Shown one piece after another: positions 32,967 to 42,316 of a stretch of 64,000 nt of DNA. The translations under genes were made by a program, and so were the position numbers. Below the pieces are notes generated by a model. The model saw only the letters and a program-made list of their open reading frames with translations. It had not been told where the DNA came from and did no database searches. Numbering within the stretch: position 1 is the stretch's first letter; the number at the start of each line of letters is the position of its first letter. The stretch is from Closterium sp. NIES-65. Lineage: Eukaryota > Streptophyta > Zygnematophyceae > Desmidiales > Closteriaceae. The stretch lies in assembly GCA_948144175.1 (NCBI GenBank), contig CANXME010002549.1, forward strand, positions 682,001 to 746,000, written 5' to 3'.

Positions 32967-33971
32967 ATGGCGTCACGCTTTGTCGCATCAACCCACCCGT
33001 TCCATGCCACCTATCCCGTGTACCGCTCGATCCGCGCGGGAGCAGACTTTCCAGACGAGAGCGCCGGCGGGAACTACATGAGAAATTTTGTCAGCGACGA
33101 GAACGATAGCGACGACAGTAGTAACGAGGATAACGTTAAGCACTCCTTAACGATAAAATGCGACGGCAACGAAGACAACGGTAACGAGGACAACAGTAAC
33201 GAGGACAACAGATTATTGGACTTCGAGTGGGCTCGTCACCTCATCGCATCGCAGTGGAACATCCGCCGAATGGGCGTCGTCCCCCAAAAGATGATCACCG
33301 GCGGACAGAGCTTCGCAGCTGTGACGAATGGCGTTGCTGTCACCGATTGTGGCAGAGTCGCTACAGAAGGCTGCTGCGTCACTGCGAAAGGCATCCCCAC
33401 AACTCCCTCCGATGGTGTAAACCTGGGTGGTGCAGTTCGTGTGAAGCAGCTTGTTCCAAAGCAAGATACACGGGGGAAGTTTCCTGGTAGCCGCTGTAAC
33501 GGGGGAGCAGCTGCCTTGATCACAGCGACCCATGCAGCATCAAAGGCGCCACGGCTGGCAACTGCCATGGCGACTGAGAGCCATGGGAGTGCCACTGCTG
33601 GCGGTTGCCGTGGGAGCAACCATGTAAGCTGTAAAGGCGTTGCTTCTGAGCATCACTTGGTGTCTCCTTCCGCAGCTGCTCTTGCTTCTCCCAGTGCGAG
33701 CATGCGTGCGGACGTCAAACCTGGATGCGACAATTTCAAGGGTCGCTGTACCTTACAGCACCAGCACCAGCAGCAACATCAACAGCAGCGGCAGCAGCAG
33801 CACCATCAGCAGCAGCAGCAGCAGCAGCACCACCACCACCACCACCATCAGCGGCAGCAACAACAACAGCAGCAGCAGCAGCAGCAGGAGCAGCAACAGC
33901 AACAGCAGCAGCAGCAGCAGGAGCAGCAGCAGAATCAGCGGCAGCAACAGCAACAGCAGCAGCAGCAGCAG

Positions 33972-34069
<98 letters not shown>

Positions 34070-34385
34070 GCAGCAGCAGCAGCAGCAGCAGCGGAAGCAG
34101 CAGCAGCAGCAGCGGAAGCAGCAGCAGAATCAGCGGCAGCAACAGCAACAGCAGCAGCAGCAGCAGTGGCAGCAGCAGCAGTTGAAGCCGAGCAATCTTT
34201 CTCTCAGTCTTCCAACCACCTGCTCTTCACACATTCACAACACACATGACCACTTCCCTGAGCACAGTGGGGGGAGTGGCAAGGCACACGGTGGGGCAAA
34301 AGCTGTGCACAGTGGGGTAAGTAACCCCTACCATCTGGGGCGCATTGGAACTGTAGCCAGCACACGGCTGAGGCAGCCCACCACC

Positions 34386-34433
<48 letters not shown>

Positions 34434-35867
34434 GGCAGAACGGCAGTATCAAGTGCACCGGCAGATCTCCTCACAACAACAGCTGTCGCAGCAGCCCACC
34501 CCATAGTAGTTACAGCGAAAGCGAAGCCGAGCAAGTTGCAGCAGCAGCGCCAGCAGAAAGGAGGCAATCCTCCCTTCTCCCCTAGACAGCTCGCCTGGGA
34601 GGAGGCTGAGGAGGGGTTTCAGGAATACTTACACCAATCAGCTCGGGTCCAACGCGGCTCACTTCCCGGGCCAGCACCGCTCACCCCACCCAATACGCCC
34701 GTTCTCTCCCCATCGAATCTCGAGACGTCTCAAAACTCCCCGCCCAGTTCGCCTGTTCTCTCCCCGTCGCCGCCGCCCTACCCGCGCACGCATCGCCCCA
34801 TGGGGGTGCGCCGCTGCTCTCACTTCATCCTCCCAGCCAGGTCTCTCAACGACAACCTTCTCACCCACTCTGCGCCGGCAGGTGCTTTCTTGCCCTCCCT
34901 TGCCGAGTGCGAGAATAGCAGAGGGATTAAGAGTAGCAGACAGTGTCAGGTCAGCAGGGAGGTTGAGGATAGCAGAGGGTGCGTGCAACACACGCTTTTG
35001 CACGAAATGAGGCTAGTTGGCGAGCTTAAGCACGGAAGGGGCGCATCTGCATGCCCTGTGAACAGCCCCCGAGCAAGCCGTGTGGTAACTTTGGAGTCGA
35101 TTCAAAAGTCTGCCGTAAATCCAGTAAGCACCCCTCATATCAGCCGGCATGCAGAGCCGTCAAGCCCGCCACTGGTTTCACTATTGAGTCTGCCTTTATC
35201 GAGTCCGAGATTATCGAATCACCGGCAGGCTCGTACTGGCCAGCCGTCTAGTAGGCAGCAGTCAGCTAACCAGGAGCCCAGGAGCCAGCCAGGAGGCCAG
35301 CAGACACACCTGTACAGCGTCTCACCTCCATCCCCGACCAGCTTCACAGCTGCTTTTTGCCGAGGGCTGGACCGAACACAATCTTTCAACATCCCACCTT
35401 CCATGCTGCAGGCGCCCTCAAGCGACACGTCGTCGCCTGTGCTGCATCATTCGCCCGGCCATCCGTGGCAGGATCAGCACACCGGGAGAAGAAGCTTCGA
35501 CTCGGCGTGTAAGTCGCTTGGTCTGCTGCGGGCGCAGGCACCTTCACTTGACATGCCATCGCCCATGCTGCATCATTCGGCGGGCCATCCATGGCAGATC
35601 CAACCCGCTGGGAGAAGAAGTTTTGAATCTGCTCGTGTGTCACTTGGCCTGCATTCCCATGCCAAGCCTGCTTGTTCCAGCTTCAAGCGCACCAGCCGCA
35701 GTAGCAATTCGCTCAGAGTGTGCACTGAGGCTGCTGATAATCAGCCAAGAGGGCGAGGGGACAGCTCTGGAAATAGCAGCATTCGCAGCAGCAGTGATAA
35801 GGGCATGTGCAGTAGCTGTGTTAACAGCAGCAACGGCAGGGGGCTTTTGCAAGGCAGCAGCCACTAG
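32967..35867 (+). CDS. Polyglutamine-rich protein of unknown function (single exon)
   Basis: 966-residue open frame with a good start context (AATCATGGCG), ending at TAG 35865-35867. No catalytic domain recognised. Features in order: acidic Asn/Glu/Asp repeats (NEDN units, residues about 38-80); a mixed region; a long Gln tract with Trp, Arg-Lys and His interruptions (about 265-405) including 30 uninterrupted Gln; a 15-Ala run (about 475); the conserved-looking segment FSPRQLAWEEAEEGFQEYLH near 538; Ser/Pro-rich PNTPVLSP and PPSSPVLSP motifs; and two copies of a 35-40-residue unit (SSPVLHHSPGHPWQ / SPMLHHSAGHPWQ, each followed by GRRSF) near 814-895. The composition suggests a disordered, probably nuclear regulatory protein, but that is inference. 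Neighbours are transposons, so it may be the only host gene here. An intron or alternative start cannot be excluded. Confidence 0.65.
33975..34064 (+). repeat. Pure (CAG)30 microsatellite in coding sequence
   Basis: Ninety bases of uninterrupted CAG encoding Gln, inside a wider impure CAG/CAA tract (about 33760-34180). Flanking blocks around 33925-33980 and 34126-34180 are near-identical, pointing to a past segmental duplication of about 200 bp within the tract. Confidence 0.95.
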
Positions 35868-36209
35868 CACCTGTAGGACACCAACACTAGCTGTTGCGAT
35901 TGAGCCTCCAACAGCGTGCCCTCGGCCAGTGAAAGGATGCCACAGCTCGTACCAGTTGCAATGTTAAAAAAAAAAACCATCAATTCAGAACTCAACAATT
36001 CAGAATGCTTTCCCCATGCCATAAAGCCCTCGATTCCAATCATTGCTGCAGCTCAGTTGTCAAATCAATTGAGTGGTGGTACCGTCATCACCCGGATATA
36101 CCCCCAGGCCTATGTTACACCCATGCAGTTATAATCGTACTAGTGGGCTTATAGCCGGTTGCCGATTATAAGCCCACCCCAATTTCTGTCAATCTTCGTA
36201 TAAGCGCAC
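35868..36209. other. Gene-free spacer with 11-bp perfect hairpin
   Basis: Sequence between the polyQ gene and the MULE. It contains an A-run (35966-35976) and the hairpin GTGGGCTTATA (36143-36153) / TATAAGCCCAC (36167-36177). A similar ATTATAAGCCCACCC string occurs near 63000. No gene seen. Confidence 0.5.
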
Positions 36210-36214
36210 CAAAT

Positions 36215-36775
36215 GAATTCTGGTGTTTTTTTGTAGCGAAATAGCCACTAACGCGCATAAACGAACCGTCACAGACGTGCCTGACGAAATCCCCCCTGGA
36301 GAGAATTTCTCCGGTGGCCAATCGGGTGATTCATCCTCTCTAGGGGGGCCTCGAATTACTCGAGTGGCCACGCCAGGGGATTCCTGCTCGCTTTTTTTTC
36401 ACCGGCGCATTACCCTACGAGGCTTTGTAGCCCCGAAATTCCTTATTCGTGCGAGTGGTATCCCTAGGTAGTGTTCCGTTCACCTTAAAATTTCGCCAGG
36501 CTCACGGACGCGAAACTGGCCCGCCCACTGTACAAGAAACCGACCAAAACGTGCATTGACCGGTCAGTTACGGCCAAATGCGCGACCAATGAGCACGCGG
36601 TCAATCTAATTCCGAACGAATCAGCGATCGAGCATATAACTTCGCGATCATATAATCCTATTGACCCGAAGCGAACAGCCACACCCCTAATGCACCCGCA
36701 TGATTCGTCAAAAACATGCGCGGTGCATATGTTGCCATTGAGCGTCCAATCAGGCGCCATCATTGAATTCCCCAT
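36215..36775. repeat. MULE left terminal inverted repeat
   Basis: Imperfect inverted copy of 45165-45800. Strongest blocks: 36299-36340 against about 45620-45662, 36400-36416 against 45518-45534, and the block from 'cgccaggctcacggacgcgaaa' to 'ccaatgagc' (36495-36595). The string GCCATTGAGCGTCCAATCA occurs at about 36733 and again at about 36861. Confidence 0.8.
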
Positions 36776-37331
36776 CAGATACCGAAATGATCGGCCATCA
36801 ATTCGCGATAAACTAAATGACCGCGCGTGATTGGTTTGTATTAATCACAGGATATGCTTTGCCATTGAGCGTCCAATCATCCCCGTCCAAATCAAATGGC
36901 AACCATATATTTTATAGGACCGCGCACTAACAAATATTAGTGCGCATATGATTTGTCCAAGTTTGTGTGCTTAGGGTGCATATACTCTTAAATCCCATAT
37001 ACATATTCTCCCGGAGTACATTTGGTTCGTCACAGCCACTTTCTTGAGTTCTGTTTTGCCGTTATCTCTATATAACAGAGCGATCCCTTTTCATGTAGCA
37101 TGCAGTGGCAAAGGGTTATAATGCTACGCCTATATGTCTATGGGCATGTCAGAATCTACGCATGACTAACAAGGTTTAAGTGGAACGTCTTTATGTTTAT
37201 GGATCAAGCAATTTCATGTTCATCGTGATGTCACAGCAGTTATTGTGTTGCTTGACCAAGGAAGGTATCGATTATGTCGTCCGCCGCCCCTGCAAACGGT
37301 CAGAAAACAATTTCAACAGTATAATGCAACG

Positions 37332-40300
37332 TTAGGTAAATAACGGGCTCTGGTTATGCACAACTCTGACAAAACCAGACATCTCACCTGTTGCTGGCTC
37401 GCTTGCCAGTGTGGAGCCGTGAGACGGGGGGTTGGCATTGTTGGGTGCAGTTGTCATGCTCAAGCTGTACTGGGAATCTGTCATGCCAGCTACCCTAGCC
37501 TGCGCAGTTTGCTCTGAGGGCGGTACTTGTTGGACTTGTGGATGTGCCGTGCTGGGTGCAACGGCTGGTGTTGTGGGTAGGGCATGCAGATGGGGTGCTG
37601 TGTTCTGTGCTGCGACATGGCCAGCAGGGTTGGGTACTGAACGGGCTTGGGGTACCGACATAGGTGCTTGCACCTTGCTGAACGGATGGATAGGGATGTG
37701 GTTGAATGCATACTGCTGGGATGGAAAATGGGGGTTGGGCAGATGGTGGCTCTGGGTGTACGGCTGCCATCCACCATGGTTTAGGGATGCACTCGCCTGT
37801 CCCACGAAAGCGGCAGCTGGCGTGTGGTAGTTGCCGAACGTGGGTCCAGGGTGCTGGTGGGAAAAGGGAGGTGGAGCCTGTGTGTGAACTCCTGCTGACG
37901 CTGGGGTGGAAGGCTCGGGGAGGCTGCTGAGCACTACACGCCAGTTCCTCCACTCCGGCCACCGCTTGGCTTCCACAATCCTCTCAACCCCAATCGAACT
38001 TAGACCCTCCAAGCACCACCTATCCTCCTCGCTCAACTCCACCATCTTAGAACTGGAGATGGACGGTCGGCAGATGTGAGCGGCTGCTCCATAGGCTATT
38101 GCGGCATCCAAGATCTCGGTGTACTGTCCCAGCGCAAGGAACTTGTTATTAGCGCTATCGATGCACAGTCGTGCCGCCCACTTACCTTCCCGTTTGCTTA
38201 TACCTGTGTAACCCGAGCTAGGAGCTCGACCACGCGCCGTGTTGCAACTCGTTGTCCCAGTCCCTGCGCTGTGTGCAGACACCACATTCACATTCGATGC
38301 TGTCACACCATGCCCAACACCCACGGCCTCTCCAGCACCTGTGTTACCATCCGTAGTACCCATCAAGCCTCCAGCACCTGCATCATGCACCCTCGCTTTT
38401 TCATTGTCACTCCTCGCACCGTCAGCCATATCCCCCTCCACACCACCTTCACGCACACTGACATTCACTGCACCCGTCTCAACGTCAACCACAGGACCCT
38501 CACCATGTGCACCTCCAATACTGTCATGTGTGCCACCATTGTCCCCACCCATGACTACCACAGGTGCCGGGGCACCAGGTCCACCGTCCGCCGCCACATC
38601 ACCATGCCCCTCCCCTACAGCGGCAGAGTCAACACCATGATGCGGAGTACGATCAAGCATCAGCTCCCGCAATCGCCTCTCGAGCTTAGCAATAGCCATC
38701 GCCTGACTCTCGTTGCGAACCTCCAACCGATGCATCCGTTCTGCCATCTCCGCTATCCACTCCCTATCCTCCACCTCGTCACCAATCACATCGACCTCAG
38801 GTGGTTTCCTTATCTCATTGCCACAAGGGATCTCATGCCGTGTTGTCGTGAGCTTGCCGATCAGCGGACCCTCTGCAAGAGCGCACACATCATCCCGTAA
38901 CCCACGTCGGTACGCTAATGGGCTCATGCTGAACCGCACCCCATTCTCAGCACCTTCGAAGCACGCCTCCACAAGCGCATGAATGTACTGGCAGACGAAG
39001 ATGCCGCAGTAAAAAACGTTCTGCTGCAGAGGCATCAGCCACGCCTGCAATACACAATAGGCACATGCAGCGTAAAGAATAGCGGACAGGCGTGACCACA
39101 GTGCATCATTTGTTAAACGGGGTTTGTTGAATGTACTATGTCACAAGCGCACCGTGCATAGCTGAACACCCTGTACGCTATAGCAACATGCACATAAGAT
39201 GGCAACACTTAGCACCCGAGCAACATACAAATGAGAGCGTTCTAGACTGGGCATTATAATGAGCGAGAAAGCAGCATCGTGCTGAAGGGTTCACCATCCG
39301 CCTGGTTGCACCATGTTTTTAGGGTTGCAATAATAACATGGATGAACAAACGTCACGACAAGCGAACTACTCACCAACACACCTCCATGACGTGCGGCTT
39401 GAATCTTCCAAGCCGAGCTTTCATCTCCTCTATTATGCGCTTCCCATGCTCCTTCTCGAAGGCCAAGCCTAGCAAGCTGTGAGGGGGCTGTGAGAAAGCA
39501 AGAATGAAGAAGGGGTTTGCACTAGCAGCAGTTGGCATACATATAGGAAACCCTAATTGGGTTGTACTCGCTATAGAGTACCCTAGTACAGGCTAGACAA
39601 TTATAACATTCTGACACACCCCCATAGCCAAAGTGGGGTGTAATCAGCACAATGAGCAAGCAGGCATAGAGCAGGTTCACAAGGACAAGCAAAGCTAGAG
39701 GCATTCACAACGGGCAAGTGAGGAGGAGGAGGCGAGACTGTAAGAGGAGAGGAGATAGGAGGCGACGGCTGAAGCTGCAGACACACGGGCAACAGGAGTC
39801 ACACTGGCACAGCGGCTACCGGAACAGCGCCTCGGACTACTGGAGTAACTGGCTCCGCGGCTAAGACGAGCGGCATGAGCAACGGACCCACGGGCGACTG
39901 GCGCAGCTGGCTACGACTGGGCTACCGGAGCAGCGCCCCGGACTACTGGTGCTGCTGACGACACGACGACAGCCTCCGTTCAACCTCCCCCAACTATCCC
40001 ACCCCCCTTTCACACACTCCTTGCTGCACCCCTAGCTCCACTCCCACGTCAACCCCCCTTTGCACACACCCCTTGCTGCACCCTAGGTTCACTCACACCC
40101 CACCCCCTAGCACCACTCCGTCGACTCCCACACACCCACCCCCCTCAGCGGCAGCTGCAGCAGTGGGAGACAGAGGAGGAGGAGGATCAGGGGAGACCAC
40201 ACACCCGCCACCCCCTACTCGCCACCCCCAAACCCTAACACAGGGCAGGGCGGGATGGCGGGTAGGGAGGTTAAGGGGGGGGGGGGGGGGGGGGAAGGGG

Positions 40301-42316
40301 GGGGCCGACGCGCGGCCTTCCAGGGCGCCAAAGCAGGCGGCAGAAGGGGCGACGCTCGTCCCCGCCCCCCAGGTCGCCCCTCCCGTAGCCTGTCAAGGCG
40401 ACCTGAGGGGGCCGCATGCGGCCTCCCAGGGAGCCGCGACGGGCGACGGGAAAAGAGGGGGGGGGCGGTGCACGTGCCCCCGGTGCGCCGCGACAGGCGA
40501 CGGAGCATGGCCGGGGCGGGGCCGGGGCAGGGTCGAGGCAAGGCCGAAAGGGGCGGCGACGGGGCTGCAAGTGGCTGCAACGGGGCCGCTGGAGGCGGCG
40601 ACGGGGCCGTTAGGGGCGGCGACGGGGCCGCAAGGGGCGGCGACGGGGCCGCTGGAGGCGGCGACGGGGCCGATAGGGGCGGCGACGGGGCCGCGAAGGG
40701 GCCGCGAGGAGCCTGGAAGGGCGGCGACGGGCCGCTAGGGGCGGCGACGAGGCCGCGAAGGGGCGGCGACGAGGCCGCTGGAGGCGGCGACGGGGCCGAT
40801 AGGGGCGGCGACGGGGCCGCGAAGGGGCCGCGAGGGGCCTGGAAGGGCGGCGACGGGCCGCTAGGGGCGGCGACGGGGCCGCGAAGGGGCAGCGACTAGG
40901 CCGCTGGAGGCGGCGACGGGGCCGATAGGGGCGGCGACGGGGCCGCGAAGGGGCCGCGAGGGGCCTGGAAGGGTGGCGACGGGCCGCTAGGGGCGGCGAC
41001 GGGGCCGCGAAGGGGCGGCGACGGGGCCGCGAAGGGGCCGCGAGGGGCCGAGAAGGGCGGCGACGGGGCCGCAAGGGGTGGCGACGGGGCCGCTAAGGGT
41101 CGCGCGAGGGGCACGCCACGGGGCGTGCAGCACACAGAGTAGTAGCGGAAGCATTTGGGTGGGCCCACAGGCCAGGAGCGTAAATGCTCTGATAGCATGT
41201 GAGAAAGCAAGAATGAAGAAGGGGTTTGCCCTAGCAGCAGTTAGCATACATATAGGAAACCCTAATTGGGTTGTACTCGCTATAGAGTACCCCACTGCAG
41301 GCTAGACAATTATAACATTCTGACAGGGGCCGCGTTTGTCAAGCAAAAAGGCGGAGTACAGCTGTAATGAACGAAACAGAAGCGTGCACTGCAATGATTG
41401 ATGTCTAGGTTTTAGGGAATGGGTGTACGCCACCACCAACGGACACGTACTTGGTTATGTTCTTGAATGCATTGCCCCCCACAGCATGCATCCCCAGGGA
41501 GTCGTACAGCAGCAACCACGCAGGCTGGGTGGCAGTGTCCTCGTCGAGTGGTAGAGTTACTACTCCAGGATTGACGACAATCATCACGCTGAAATGTAAC
41601 CTGCATTGACAATACATTACATACCTTGTGTCACGGGTTAGGCAACACAACAACAAACGCCATATGCGTGAATGCAATACCAATGACACAATATCTTCGC
41701 ACTAACCCGCCAAATATTGGCGTGGCCAGATAGTCGTAGCTGAAGATGGACGGTCCGGCGTCGCCTCTTGCGATCTTGCCCCGTGAGCAGAAGCACTCGT
41801 AACTCTGACTGTCCAACGCAAGCCACGTCTTGCCGTTGCTCAACTTGGGCCGGCGTATATTCAGCACTCTGCGGTGATAGCGGCAATAAGTAAAGCACAA
41901 CGAGTGGAGTCGGAAAGGCGATAAAGATGACACGGTGGTTCACCACATGATTGAACATGCCCATTGCTTGGCACTTACATGTTGTGAAAGTCGATGAGAG
42001 GTTGCGTGATCGGCTGATCATCGGTGATGTGCAGTGCGTCGGCCATCGTGATAACGGCCATCATTCCGTGATGATCGCGAATGGCATTGGTGGGAAAAAA
42101 AGGATGCGTGTACTTGCCCGCCGTAGCTCTAGATTTCTCGTGAGTATTTAGGAAAGGGATTTTAGTATCTCCGAGGATTTTTGCGATGAGGTCGTCGAGC
42201 GGAGTCTCTACCAAAGGCTTGTCAAACGCCTGCTCTACGCCATAATCGTGCGGGGCTACCTTCTTCAAGACCACCAGCTCAGATGGCGTGGCGCATCGCT
42301 CCTGTTTATTCGTCAC
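37332..42316 (-). CDS. MULE-borne ULP1-like Cys protease with coiled coil and AP2-like domain
   Basis: Spliced minus-strand gene. Hand-read exons: open from about 42316 to 41979; 41868-41707; 41600-41451; 39476-39383; 39044-37332 (stop TAA). Introns 41978-41869, 41706-41601, 41450-39477 (contains element K) and 39382-39045 have GT-AG ends and phases that keep the frame. C48/ULP1 motifs appear only after joining: LHFSVMIVVNPG (His, codon 41596-41594), LLLYDSLGMH (Asp, 41503-41501), PLQQNVFYCGIFVC (Gln and catalytic Cys, 39008-39006). Canonical ULP1 has DCG where this reads YCG. After the protease come a coiled coil (EMAERMHRLEVRNESQ..), a Gly/Val-rich stretch, an AP2/ERF-like segment (GYTGISKREGKWAARL, LALGQYTEILDAAIAYGAAA; near 38240-38090) and a Pro/His/Gln-rich tail. 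ULP1 enzymes cleave SUMO-like modifiers; the AP2-like part suggests DNA binding. The 5' end is unresolved, and it may be joined to the transposase. Confidence 0.72.
39489..39616 (-). repeat. 3' LTR of element K
   Basis: 128 bp; minus strand TGTCAGAATG...CTTTCTCACA. Almost identical to 41198-41325 (differences such as CTAGTACAGG/CACTGCAGG and GTTGG/GTTAG). Confidence 0.92.
40240..41110 (-). repeat. GC-rich leader repeat of element K
   Basis: Tandem degenerate units of GGGGCGGCGACGGGGCCG(C) arranged in higher-order blocks of about 125 bp (for example around 40620, 40745, 40870, 40995). Long open frames here, in several frames on both strands, are composition artefacts. Confidence 0.85.
41198..41325 (-). 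repeat. 5' LTR of element K
   Basis: 128 bp, adjacent to the PBS complement 'gctctgatagca' at 41186-41197. Confidence 0.92.

Larger units (their letters stand above)
39489..41325 (-). mobile_element. Non-autonomous copia-type element K, nested in a MULE intron
   Basis: 1,837-bp element with 128-bp LTRs at 39489-39616 and 41198-41325, an exact GGGGC target duplication (39484-39488, 41326-41330), a PBS variant TGCTATCAGAGC (minus strand, 41197-41186) and a G-rich PPT. It has no gag or pol; the interior is a GC-rich leader repeat (GGCGACGGGGCCG units, 40550-41100) plus a C-rich 3' part. It is related to the L portion at 61686-62924. It lies in the ULP1 gene intron, with the duplication ending about 6 bp upstream of the acceptor AG at 39478-39477. 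It needs proteins from autonomous copia elements. Confidence 0.9.

Noticed and set aside
33640-34249. Poly-Ser, poly-Ala and poly-Leu open frames over the CAG tract
   Set aside because: Shadow translations of the CAG repeat in other frames; the poly-Gln frame continues into non-repeat coding sequence on both sides.
39050-39052. Start codon of the ULP1/AP2 frame at 39050
   Set aside because: The frame begins with TTG directly at a splice acceptor (TTGTGTATTGCAG), and upstream exons supply the catalytic His and Asp.
40073-41110. Long overlapping open frames on both strands in element K
   Set aside because: They come from GC-rich tandem repeats, encode Gly/Arg/Pro monotony, change frame freely and show no conserved motif.
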